Assembly: GCA_948466185.1 (NCBI GenBank)
Contig: CAOJZM010000008.1
Span: 1 to 48,951 of the forward strand
Direction: 5' to 3'
DNA: 48,951 bases
Origin: an uncultured Christensenella sp.
Lineage (GTDB): Bacteria > Bacillota > Clostridia > Christensenellales > UBA1242
A model generated the notes under the pieces. It was not told the origin of the DNA. It did not search any database and was given only the letters and a program-made list of their open reading frames with translations. Made by a program: the position numbers and the translations under genes. This document shows positions 34,428 through 42,150 of this stretch, one piece after another (positions within the stretch are counted from its first letter, which is position 1; every line of letters starts with the position of its first letter).

Positions 34428-35008
34428 TTTAAAATACTTATAGAAAATCCGTCCTCAATTTCATAAAATTCAGTGTTAAAATCTCTATCTTGCTTAATCA
34501 TATTAATAAACTGTCTCAAATTATTTACAATTGTGCGGTGCTTATGTGGAATTTTCTCCTGAGACAGCACAAGCCCTTTAAAATAAATATTATCCGCAAA
34601 AAGTACTCCACCACTGTTTAACAAACTCTTCAAATATGGAAGATAGCGAGCATATTGTCCTTTTGGACCATCTAAGAAAATAAAATCAAATTTAAAGTTA
34701 TTTTCCACCAAATGTGAAAGCACATTTAAAGCATCATCCAATATAGCATTTACGCGGCCGCCAAAGCCCCCTTTTTCAAAATTCCTCACGGCTTCATTAT
34801 ATCGCTTTTCATCCTTTTCCATCGTGGTTAAAACAGTTTGATTGTAAGCTGAAAGCATGATTGAACCAGAATACCCAATTGCTGTCCCTATTTCAAGAAT
34901 GGACTTAGGTTTATACTGCTTACATAAATCATAAAGTTTTTTTCCGCTTTGCTCTCTTATAATCGGAATGTATTCATCTTGTGCTTTTGCTTTTATTTGC
35001 TCAAACAT
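34424..35008 (-). CDS. SAM-dependent O-methyltransferase (TrmR/YrrM-like)
   Basis: A 194-residue class I methyltransferase: SILEIGTAIGYSGSIML (motif I), TMEKDEKRYNEAVRNFEKGG, FDFIFLDGPKGQY (motif IV, metal-site Asp) and LLNSGGVLFADNIYFKG. This is the catechol O-methyltransferase group; the Firmicutes member TrmR (YrrM) methylates 5-hydroxyuridine in tRNA, and small molecules are the alternative. The start at 35008 has GGAAGGCGG upstream. It begins 10 bases after the RNase J stop, so it is co-transcribed with rnj. Confidence 0.88.
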   Translation of the reverse strand: MFEQIKAKAQDEYIPIIREQSGKKLYDLCKQYKPKSILEIGTAIGYSGSIMLSAYNQTVLTTMEKDEKRYNEAVRNFEKGGFGGRVNAILDDALNVLSHLVENNFKFDFIFLDGPKGQYARYLPYLKSLLNSGGVLFADNIYFKGLVLSQEKIPHKHRTIVNNLRQFINMIKQDRDFNTEFYEIEDGFSISILK

Positions 35009-35018
35009 ATCCGCCTTC

Positions 35019-36677
35019 CTAATCAAGTGTGACGATAGTAAGAATAATTGGCCTTCGCTTTGTTCGCTTAAATATAAAGTTTGACATGTTTCTGCGTATA
35101 GATTGTTTAATTACAGCTGGTTCCATGCCACGAAGGTCTTGTTCCTTAAGAGAAGCAATTATTGTTGCTTTTGCATCTTGAACAAAGGCTTCCTGTTCGC
35201 CTTCATAAACCACCCCTCTGGTGATAATAAATGGATCACTGGTTACAGTCCCAGAAACATTATTTATATTCACACATACAACACAGAAGCCATCCTCTGC
35301 AAGTTGTTTACGTTCACGCAAAACATTGCTGTCCATATCTCCAATTCCAATTCCGTCCACAAGACGTTGCCCAGCCGTGACAAAGCCTGCCTGCTTAATT
35401 GAGTTTGGAGAAAGTTCCACCTGCATACCAAGGCTTGGAATCAAGACATTACGCTCTTCCATGCCCAGCGTCATTGCAAGTTCTTTATGAACTTTAAGAT
35501 GTCGATATTCACCATGAACTGGCATAAAGAATTTAGGTTTGACAAGGCTGTGCATAAGTTTCAATTCTTCCTGACAAGCATGCCCTGAAACGTGTACGTC
35601 TGCAAGTTCGTCATAGATAACATCTGCCCCAAGTTTATATAAAGCATTGATAACTTTATATACATTCTTTTCGTTGCCTGGAATTGGAGAAGCTGAAAGA
35701 ATAACAAGGTCATTTTGACGAAGTTTCAGCTGTTTAAATTCCCCTGCTGCCATTCTGGTAAGTGCACTATAAGGTTCTCCTTGACTTCCAGTGGTAAGGA
35801 TCATAATTTCCTTATCATCACATTTATCAACTTTCTCAATATCAATAATGTTGTTTCTGTCATACTTTAACTCACCAAGCTTATATGCAACCTCAGTCAC
35901 ATTCATCATGCTTCGGCCGGTAAAAGCGACCTTACGTTTATACTTTTCAGCAAGGTCCAAGATTTGCTGCAAACGATATATATTTGATGCAAAAGTTGCG
36001 ATAATAATACGATTGTCTGCATGAGTTTTAATAAGTTCATCAAGCACCCTGCCAACAGTACGCTCACTCATAGTAAAACCTTTGCGACATACATTTGTGC
36101 TTTCGCACAAAAGGAGGTTAACACCCTTTTTACCAATCTCACCAAGGCGTGGCAAATCTATCATTTCCCCGTCAATTGGTTCATAATCAACTTTAAAGTC
36201 GCCTGTGTGAACAATATTACCTGCTGGAGTTGTAATACAGAAAGCAAGTGCCCCTGCAATAGAATGATTTACTTTAATAAATTCCACCGTAAAATGACCC
36301 AGTTTTAAAACATTGCGAGGTTTAACGGCGATAGCTTTTAATTTTACATTTGGATGCTCTTTCATTTTATTTTCAACAAGTGCAAGCGTAAGCCTTGTGC
36401 CGTAAACTGGAACATTAAGTTGTTTAAGAACAAAAGGGAGTGCTCCAATATGGTCTTCATGACCATGAGTTAAAAGTATCGCTTTAACTTTATCCTTATT
36501 CGCAAGAAGATAGGAAATATCTGGAATAACGATGTCCACTCCCGGAAGTTCGTCATCTGGGAAGGTAAGACCAGAGTCAATGACAATGATTTCATCTTCA
36601 TATTCAATGGCAGTCATATTTTTACCAATTTCACCCACACCGCCCAAAAAGGTGATTTTTACTTTACTGTTATTCAA
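35019..36677 (-). CDS. rnj: Ribonuclease J
   Basis: A 552-residue metallo-beta-lactamase/beta-CASP RNase. The metal motif HGHEDHIG is at residues 71-78 (after KAILLT). Family blocks include HSIAGALAFCITTPAGNIVHTGDFKVD, TGSQGEPYSAL, and GHACQEELKLMHSLVKPKFFMPVHGEYRHL. RNase J degrades and matures RNA with 5'-exo and endonuclease activity, central in Firmicutes mRNA turnover and 16S maturation. The start appears to be a TTG at 36677 with AAAGGAG 10 bases upstream; no ATG fits. It is first gene of a unit with the methyltransferase. Confidence 0.95.
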   Translation of the reverse strand: MNNSKVKITFLGGVGEIGKNMTAIEYEDEIIVIDSGLTFPDDELPGVDIVIPDISYLLANKDKVKAILLTHGHEDHIGALPFVLKQLNVPVYGTRLTLALVENKMKEHPNVKLKAIAVKPRNVLKLGHFTVEFIKVNHSIAGALAFCITTPAGNIVHTGDFKVDYEPIDGEMIDLPRLGEIGKKGVNLLLCESTNVCRKGFTMSERTVGRVLDELIKTHADNRIIIATFASNIYRLQQILDLAEKYKRKVAFTGRSMMNVTEVAYKLGELKYDRNNIIDIEKVDKCDDKEIMILTTGSQGEPYSALTRMAAGEFKQLKLRQNDLVILSASPIPGNEKNVYKVINALYKLGADVIYDELADVHVSGHACQEELKLMHSLVKPKFFMPVHGEYRHLKVHKELAMTLGMEERNVLIPSLGMQVELSPNSIKQAGFVTAGQRLVDGIGIGDMDSNVLRERKQLAEDGFCVVCVNINNVSGTVTSDPFIITRGVVYEGEQEAFVQDAKATIIASLKEQDLRGMEPAVIKQSIRRNMSNFIFKRTKRRPIILTIVTLD

Positions 36678-36717
36678 TTTTTTATTGCTCCTTTTAAAAT
36701 TTTACATAAAATAACAT

Positions 36718-36742
36718 GCTGAAGATATTTCAGCTTTTTTTT
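36718..36742 (+). terminator. Terminator-like hairpin in plus orientation
   Basis: GCTGAA/TTCAGC (36718-36734) followed by eight Ts on the plus strand. No plus-strand gene lies upstream, only the antisense of rnj. A second hairpin TCAAGG/CCTTGA lies just beyond (near 36750-36768). It could end an antisense RNA, or be chance. Confidence 0.4.
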
Positions 36743-36796
36743 GCTTATTTCAAGGTAATCCCCTTGATTAAAACATGTATTTATCTTTTGTTTATG

Positions 36797-37723
36797 TTAC
36801 AAAAGATACTTAGCGTCTTCAATTTTATCAACTTCTTCAAGTTTCTTTGGTGAAAGGATTGTGTCAGAATCCACATAGAATCGCATGCCTTGACTTGAAA
36901 AAAACATAACCATTTCAAATATATCAAAGAGTGGGAAAATAATAGGAAGAATTATGATAATTGAATATAATCCAAGAATCATAGCAAGCACAAATGCCAA
37001 TAGGTAGATAATAAAAGCTGTTGAGAAAACTCTTAATCCCCTTCTTAAACTTGCCACCATCCCTTTTGGATAAGCACGAAAAACATTATAGTCATACACA
37101 ATCATACTTGGTGCCCAGCCGGCATTGAATGTTTCCTTGAAGGCATACAAAATAGAAGGCACAAGAACAATAAGAAATGGCATTGCATACCCATATTTAG
37201 GATCTGAGATTGCAGTTAAACCAAACAGGCTTAACAAAATAAGTGCATCAAAAGGCAGGCAATAAAGGGTTTTGATACAAGCATAAGGAAGTGAACGCTT
37301 AAGTGTGCGAAGAAGTGTACTGGTAAAACCATGTTTCGAGCCCGATGCCATATAACCATACATCATCTCGCAAACCACATACTTGCCCACATTTGAAAGC
37401 ACGGGACGAACAAAAAATACAATGACCATAAAATATATGCCAATTATAATATTGCTTCCAAAAAGCAATGTGACAAATTTCATGACCGCACCGCACACGC
37501 TTGTAAGTGCTGTTGCAACATTTAAGCCGTAAAAAGTACCTGAGACGAATATATCTCCAAGTTTATATAATTCCCACGCCTCAACAACGGAGGAAGAAAT
37601 CACATTATAAAATGGTGCAAGCAGTCCCAGCACAATAGCCCAAGATAAAATTTGATAACAAAGAAGTTTCCAAACCTTATCAAAATTGGCACACAAAAGC
37701 CTAAAAGAGTTTTTAAACATCAT
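36797..37723 (-). CDS. Polytopic membrane protein (YesL/DUF624-like?)
   Basis: A 308-residue protein with about six spans arranged like YesL-type proteins: short N-terminus FRLLCANFDKVWKLLCYQI, then long hydrophobic segments, and an amphipathic GMVASLRRGLRVFSTAFIIYLL stretch. The C-terminus is charged and cytoplasmic. I cannot assign a function and the family resemblance is weak. Two adjacent ATGs (37723, 37720) are possible. A good promoter lies upstream, but the ribosome binding site is weak (GG at TTGGAAAT). Confidence 0.65.
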   Translation of the reverse strand: MMFKNSFRLLCANFDKVWKLLCYQILSWAIVLGLLAPFYNVISSSVVEAWELYKLGDIFVSGTFYGLNVATALTSVCGAVMKFVTLLFGSNIIIGIYFMVIVFFVRPVLSNVGKYVVCEMMYGYMASGSKHGFTSTLLRTLKRSLPYACIKTLYCLPFDALILLSLFGLTAISDPKYGYAMPFLIVLVPSILYAFKETFNAGWAPSMIVYDYNVFRAYPKGMVASLRRGLRVFSTAFIIYLLAFVLAMILGLYSIIIILPIIFPLFDIFEMVMFFSSQGMRFYVDSDTILSPKKLEEVDKIEDAKYLL

Positions 37724-37755
37724 AATAATCTATTTCCAACCTATTTGATATATGT

Positions 37756-37784
37756 ATTATACACATTCATAGCGGAAAAGACAA
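37756..37784 (-). promoter_or_regulatory. Promoter of the polytopic membrane protein gene
   Basis: Minus strand: TTGTCT (37779-37784), 17 bases, perfect TATAAT (37756-37761), 32 bases before the ATG. Confidence 0.7.
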
Positions 37785-37810
37785 CTAATTATAAACGAAA
37801 AAACAAAAAC

Positions 37811-38281
37811 TTATAAACGAATCCCCAAAATCTTGTATTTTAAAGCACCATGAGGCATGTTTACAGTAACAACATCCCCCTTTTTGTGTCCAAGAAGTGC
37901 CGCACCAACAGGAGAAGCATTGCTGATGATACCTTTTGCAGGGTCACTCTCTGTTGAGCCCAATATCTTATAAGTTACTTCTTCATCAAATTCTTCATCA
38001 TATAAAGTTACAGTTGTACCAATATTTACAACGTCACTATCTAAGTTCTTTTTATTGATAATTTCACATGAAAGAAGTATATCTTCCATCTCACTGATTT
38101 CTGCTTCAACTTGTGCTTGCTCTTCTTTAGCAGCATCGTATTCCGAATTTTCAGAAAGGTCACCGAATTCACGTGCCATGCCTATTTTCTTTGCCACTTC
38201 TGGTCTTCTCACTGATTTATAATAAGCAAGTTTCTCTTCAAGTTGTTTTTTACCTTCGGCTGTTAAATAATGTTTTTCCAT
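37811..38281 (-). CDS. greA: Transcription elongation factor GreA
   Basis: A 156-residue protein, standard GreA length. The N-terminal coiled coil has the acidic tip (MAREFGDLSENSEYDAAKEEQ), and the C-terminal FKBP-like domain has ILGSTESDPAKGIISNASPVGAALLGHKKGD. GreA enters the RNA polymerase secondary channel and stimulates cleavage of backtracked RNA. AAAGGAG lies before the ATG. It is a single-gene unit with a strong promoter. Confidence 0.98.
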   Translation of the reverse strand: MEKHYLTAEGKKQLEEKLAYYKSVRRPEVAKKIGMAREFGDLSENSEYDAAKEEQAQVEAEISEMEDILLSCEIINKKNLDSDVVNIGTTVTLYDEEFDEEVTYKILGSTESDPAKGIISNASPVGAALLGHKKGDVVTVNMPHGALKYKILGIRL

Positions 38282-38317
38282 AATTAAGTCGCTCCTTTTG
38301 AAATCGTACTAGGTTGT

Positions 38318-38346
38318 ATTATACCCTAGTCTTGTACTAAAGTCAA
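38318..38346 (-). promoter_or_regulatory. Promoter of greA
   Basis: Minus strand: TTGACT (38341-38346), 17 bases, perfect TATAAT (38318-38323), 36 bases before the ATG. Confidence 0.8.
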
Positions 38347-38438
38347 ATATTTTAATCTTCTTGCAATAAAGTTTTTGATAATAATTATCATAAATTTGCT
38401 AATAATATAGCTAATTATTTGAAAATTTGGAGGTTTTT

Positions 38439-38804
38439 ATGCTAACAATAATAAGTTTTTTGGTAATGTTGATTGGAGGTGTTAACTGGCTGTTAATAGG
38501 ACTTCTTCAATACGATTTTGTGGCTGGAATTTTTGGCTATCAAGGCAGTATATTTTCCCGTATTATTTATATCATAATTGGTCTTGCATCAGCCTTTTTC
38601 GTGTTTAAAGTCATCAAAGGAAAAGGCACAGTTGCCATCTTTTCGAGAAGAAACAAGAAGGATATAGCGAAAAATATAGCAAAAATACAAAATAAATCCT
38701 CTGATTCACCCGCCACCGCAAATGTTGAAGCCTCCCAAGACTTTGCAGAACCAGAAAAACCAAAAGAAGAAGGCCTATTAAATGAGCATTTTAAAGACGA
38801 ATAA
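38439..38804 (+). CDS. DUF378-like small membrane protein
   Basis: A 121-residue protein with two spans. The first part (IISFLVMLIGGVNWLLIGLLQYDFVAGIFG, then IIYIIIGLASAFFVFKVI) is the DUF378 pattern, with the GGxNW motif. A charged cytoplasmic tail of ~60 residues (KKDIAKNIAKIQNK, ending in FKDE) follows. Family function is unknown. GGAGG is 5 bases before the ATG, in AATTTGGAGG context identical to the tiny gene at 38859. No convincing promoter is seen in the AT-rich 38347-38438 gap. Confidence 0.85.
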   Translation: MLTIISFLVMLIGGVNWLLIGLLQYDFVAGIFGYQGSIFSRIIYIIIGLASAFFVFKVIKGKGTVAIFSRRNKKDIAKNIAKIQNKSSDSPATANVEASQDFAEPEKPKEEGLLNEHFKDE

Positions 38805-38858
38805 TCTTTAAATATTTATATGCTTAATCATAAATATTGTGCTAATTTGGAGGTAAAT

Positions 38859-38942
38859 ATGGCAAAATGTTCAATATTTTTTATAATTGGCGTCATGACA
38901 GCAGTAATTTTTGCCACCGTCTTTCTTTATCAATTCATTTAA
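38859..38942 (+). CDS. 27-residue single-span membrane peptide
   Basis: A 27-residue peptide, starting MAKCSIFFIIGVMTAV and ending LYQFI, all one predicted membrane span. It is too short to recognise, but GGAGG sits 5 bases before the ATG in the same AATTTGGAGG context as the DUF378-like gene. It lies 54 bases after that gene and just before a strong terminator. This supports real translation as the second gene of a small unit. Function unknown. Confidence 0.6.
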   Translation: MAKCSIFFIIGVMTAVIFATVFLYQFI

Positions 38943-38954
38943 ACAATTTTAATA

Positions 38955-38978
38955 AAAGTGACTCACGTCACTTTTTTT
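38955..38978. terminator. Bidirectional terminator
   Basis: AAAGTGAC/GTCACTTT (38955-38974, loop TCAC) followed by Ts. It ends the DUF378-like unit and, on the other strand, abuts the rlmH stop. Confidence 0.9.
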
Positions 38979-39435
38979 ATTTATGATAACTTGCCCCCGC
39001 GTTAATCATAAAGGCACGATAAATTTGTTCTAAAAGCATAACCCTTGCAAGATTATGTGGAAAAGTTGCTTTGCCAAATGATAGTTTTGTTTTAACTGAT
39101 TGTTTAACTTTTTCACAGACTCCATAAGAGCCTCCAATAATAAATGTTAATTCGCTGGTTGTCTGTTTTTGCGTTTCAATAAAGCGTGCAAATGCTTTAC
39201 TATCAAATTCTTTACCATCGATTGCCAATAATACCGAATTTGCGGTAATGTGGGAAAGAATGTCCTCGCCCTCTTTTTCAAGTATCTGCGTTGGAATGAC
39301 GTATTTGTTTTGTTCTGGTAATTCAACAATGTTGCACTTACAAAATTTGGATAAACGTTTCCTGTATTCATTGCAGGCATCTGTCCAAAACTTTTCTTTG
39401 AGGTTTCCTACACAAACAATATTAATTGTTATCAT
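38977..39435 (-). CDS. rlmH: 23S rRNA pseudouridine-1915 N3-methyltransferase RlmH
   Basis: A 152-residue SPOUT methyltransferase, standard length. It has the MITINIVCVGNLKEKFW start, LLAIDGKEFDSKAFA, the SAM-knot segment TFIIGGSYGV and the C-terminal LSFGKATFPHNLARVMLLEQ followed by IYRAFMINAGASYHK. RlmH methylates the pseudouridine in helix 69 of assembled 70S ribosomes. The ATG overlaps the TGA stop of the CPBP gene by 4 bases, so translation is coupled. Confidence 0.97.
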   Translation of the reverse strand: MITINIVCVGNLKEKFWTDACNEYRKRLSKFCKCNIVELPEQNKYVIPTQILEKEGEDILSHITANSVLLAIDGKEFDSKAFARFIETQKQTTSELTFIIGGSYGVCEKVKQSVKTKLSFGKATFPHNLARVMLLEQIYRAFMINAGASYHK

Positions 39436-40577
39436 ATTACACCCCAAATAAAAGTAAACAGTGTTACAACCGCAGTAAGAAAGAAGCATGCCGCTATAAA
39501 TACTGTGCTTATTTTGTTTGGTTTAAAATGTCCACTATCTTTAAGAAGTTCTCTATCAAGGTTGGTCATAAGTCCCATATTGATATTTTTTTCGATAAAC
39601 ATTTCTTCCATATTAATTGTTGTCTGCTCTGGCATAGTGCTCTTTCCATCAAGTTCAGCTTTAGACTGAGCAATATCTGAAAGATAATCTTTTTTTGCTA
39701 TTTCTTTATATAATTCAACTTGTAAATTTGCCATTGCCTTGCCCGTGGTTTCCTTGAATAATTTTTTAACAAGAAAGAACAAAAGCCAAGAAAGCAAAGT
39801 GACAAGTAAAATTAAAAACAATAAACCTAAAATCAAATTATTTGATAAAAAGACTCCAACAGCCGATATCGCTTTTGCAAAAGGCAATTTATAGAATGCC
39901 GAAAATCCAGAGTATACGCCCAGTGCATTATTCATAAAGTGAATTATCATCGCCGGATAAATAGAATCGCAAATTACGCTTAAATACCCCATAAATAATC
40001 CAATTATGGTTGCATAGAAAAATTGTTCAATGTTCATATGCATAAGTCCAAAAAGTAACGCTGAAATGATTATTGCATATTTCTGTCCAAATGCCGTACT
40101 ACCCTTAAGAAGCATACCCCTATGAGCCGTTTCCTCACAAACAGCAGGAAGCACAGCTGTAAAAATTAAATTTACAAATAACATATAGATAGGATAAGAT
40201 TCAACAGGAGCTGCTGCGTGGAATTTATAACCAAGCATGGATAATAGCACATCAAAGAAGGTGGCAACAAATATATTCAAGAAATAAACAATTGCTCCAA
40301 TCACCACTGTGATGAGCACCGCTTTCCATGTAATCTTTTTATAACCATAAAAAGCGAATGTTGTTTTAACCTTTTGTTTTTGAAGTCCAGAAAACATAAA
40401 AATAGACAAACAAAAAAGTAAACCAATCTGCACGACAATGTTAAATACATATTCGCCAGCCTCTCCCATAAAAGCCAGAAGACCAAAATTGGAAAGTGCA
40501 CGAATAGTAACGAAAGCCACAATTATAACAAAATAAGTGATAAAAGTATTTTGAGTTGTCTTATTTTTAATCGTCAT
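39432..40577 (-). CDS. CPBP-family intramembrane protease (long C-terminal tail)
   Basis: A 381-residue protein with about eight spans and the CPBP motifs: CEETAHRG (motif 1, EExxxR), FGLMHMNIEQFFYA (motif 2, His) and IIHFMNN (motif 3). A cytoplasmic segment of ~100 residues with K/E and M-rich stretches precedes a last span. CPBP (Abi) proteins cleave prenylated or other membrane peptides and can give bacteriocin immunity. The start at 40577 has GAGGAG 5 bases upstream. It follows a second CPBP gene by 26 bases and precedes rlmH. Confidence 0.88.
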   Translation of the reverse strand: MTIKNKTTQNTFITYFVIIVAFVTIRALSNFGLLAFMGEAGEYVFNIVVQIGLLFCLSIFMFSGLQKQKVKTTFAFYGYKKITWKAVLITVVIGAIVYFLNIFVATFFDVLLSMLGYKFHAAAPVESYPIYMLFVNLIFTAVLPAVCEETAHRGMLLKGSTAFGQKYAIIISALLFGLMHMNIEQFFYATIIGLFMGYLSVICDSIYPAMIIHFMNNALGVYSGFSAFYKLPFAKAISAVGVFLSNNLILGLLFLILLVTLLSWLLFFLVKKLFKETTGKAMANLQVELYKEIAKKDYLSDIAQSKAELDGKSTMPEQTTINMEEMFIEKNINMGLMTNLDRELLKDSGHFKPNKISTVFIAACFFLTAVVTLFTFIWGVI

Positions 40578-40603
40578 TTTTCTCCTCATGTATATTGTAT
40601 AGT

Positions 40604-41575
40604 TTATCTTTGTGTAAAATTCACGATAATAGATAAAATAAGCAGGATTATTCCGACAATAATCGAGATCCAAATAAATATAGATAGTTTTGAGCCTACA
40701 AATTTTTCTTCTTCTCGCTCATTTTTATGTTTAAAGTAAAATCTATCAATGACAAACATAATGAAACCTGTCACAACAAGAAGCAATATGGCAACAAGCC
40801 ATACCCACCAATTTGCAGGATTTAACCCTATGCTGACGCCTGTGACATTTTGAATAAATGCAATAAGCACAACAAGGAAATTATTTGTAAAATGTATAAT
40901 CATGCTTGCGAAAGTTGAACCTGTACGTGTGGCCACCCACGCCAAGATTAAACCAAGTAAGAAGGGATAAATAAATTGCTGCAAACTTGTATGCATAATT
41001 GCAAACATAAGTGCAGATAGCACAATCGCCATGGAGTCGGACAATGTTTTTCTCAATCCCTGCAAAATTATCCCTCTAAAAATTATTTCTTCAAATATTG
41101 CAGGAAGAAGTGCAACGAGCAAAACATTAACCACAAGCCAACCAACATTATCAAGAGGAAGTCCCAACAAATCAAGTTTGTATCCAATATTAACCAGCAC
41201 AAAGTCCATGCATGAAATAAAGTATTGAATACCGAATAATGCAACAATTGCAATTGCCAAACAAATTAACGTCGTTTTCCAGCTTATTTTAGGACGAAGA
41301 TTTATTGCCCTATAACTTATCTTTGCAACTTTGTTATATATTAAATATACCGAGCAAAATCCAATTGGAGCAACCAAAAGACACAATATCATATACCAAA
41401 TCTGATTTCCAAGTTCATCTGCAGGAATGTTGTTTATTGATGCAACAGCCCCGACAACCAAAGCTAATAGCAACGAAATAAGCGTAGGGCCTAAAAGAGC
41501 GGCCAAAAAAACTTTACCACTATCGTCACTGTTATAATAATTTCTCCTAAAAGTATTTTTTTGTATTTTCTCCAT
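40604..41575 (-). CDS. CPBP-family intramembrane protease
   Basis: A 323-residue protein with about eight spans and the motifs FEEIIFRG (EExxxR), AIMHTSLQQFIYP and IIHFTNN. It is a paralogue of the next CPBP gene and shares the order ALLPAIFEE/FRGIILQGLRKT. The ATG at 41575 has no ribosome binding site. A TTGTAT-17-TATAAT promoter ends exactly 7 bases before it, so the mRNA appears leaderless. It heads a CPBP-CPBP-rlmH operon. Confidence 0.9.
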   Translation of the reverse strand: MEKIQKNTFRRNYYNSDDSGKVFLAALLGPTLISLLLALVVGAVASINNIPADELGNQIWYMILCLLVAPIGFCSVYLIYNKVAKISYRAINLRPKISWKTTLICLAIAIVALFGIQYFISCMDFVLVNIGYKLDLLGLPLDNVGWLVVNVLLVALLPAIFEEIIFRGIILQGLRKTLSDSMAIVLSALMFAIMHTSLQQFIYPFLLGLILAWVATRTGSTFASMIIHFTNNFLVVLIAFIQNVTGVSIGLNPANWWVWLVAILLLVVTGFIMFVIDRFYFKHKNEREEEKFVGSKLSIFIWISIIVGIILLILSIIVNFTQR

Positions 41576-41582
41576 AGCAATG

Positions 41583-41611
41583 ATTATATACTAAATCCTT
41601 GAAAAATACAA
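41583..41611 (-). promoter_or_regulatory. Leaderless promoter of the CPBP-CPBP-rlmH operon
   Basis: Minus strand: TTGTAT (41606-41611), 17 bases, perfect TATAAT (41583-41588), 7 bases before the ATG. Confidence 0.7.
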
Positions 41612-41619
41612 GAATTCTC

Positions 41620-41648
41620 TTTACAAAGTGCTATAAATTCGCTATCAT
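41620..41648 (+). promoter_or_regulatory. Promoter of tadA
   Basis: TTTACA (41620-41625), 17 bases, TATCAT (41643-41648), divergent from the CPBP promoter with 8 bases between the -35 boxes. Confidence 0.65.
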
Positions 41649-41682
41649 TATACTAAACTCGACAAAAAAAGAGGGTAAAAGA

Positions 41683-42138
41683 ATGACCGATTATATGTTG
41701 GAAGCAATAAAAGAAGCCCAAAAAGCCATGAAAAAGGGAGAAGTGCCAATCGGAGCTGTAGTCGTTAAAGATGGCAAAATTATTGGCAGAGGGCGAAATA
41801 AACGCGAAAAAGAACAGAATGCTCTTGCACATGCAGAAATTGTTGCAATACATAAAGCCTGCAAGAAACTCAACTCGTGGCGGCTTGACGGTGCTGAAAT
41901 TTATGTGACATTGGAGCCCTGCCCTATGTGTGCAGGTGCAATTGTAAATGCCAGAATAAAAAAAATCATCTATGCCACTGGTGATACCACTTCAAAAGAT
42001 AAACTTTGTGAAACCATATGCGAAAGTTTGCGTCTTAATCATAAAGTTGAAATTGAAAAAGGTAAGTATGAAAAAACCTGTAAAGGATTATTAAAAGAAT
42101 TTTTTAAAGATAAACGAAATAAAAAAGCCGACTATTAA
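41683..42138 (+). CDS. tadA: tRNA adenosine-34 deaminase TadA
   Basis: A 151-residue zinc deaminase. HAE is at residues 50-52 and PCPMC at 79-83 (C80, C83), with VPIGAVVV and NSWRLDGAEIYVTLEPCPMC. It makes inosine at the wobble base of tRNA-Arg(ACG). The start at 41683 has GAGGG 7 bases upstream; the longer frame begins before the promoter and is rejected. Confidence 0.96.
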   Translation: MTDYMLEAIKEAQKAMKKGEVPIGAVVVKDGKIIGRGRNKREKEQNALAHAEIVAIHKACKKLNSWRLDGAEIYVTLEPCPMCAGAIVNARIKKIIYATGDTTSKDKLCETICESLRLNHKVEIEKGKYEKTCKGLLKEFFKDKRNKKADY

Positions 42139-42150
42139 AGTCGGTTTTTT
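42126..42150. terminator. Bidirectional terminator
   Basis: CCGACT/AGTCGG (42128-42144, tadA stop in the loop) with six As before and six Ts after. It also ends the surface-protein pseudogene on the other strand. Confidence 0.9.
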
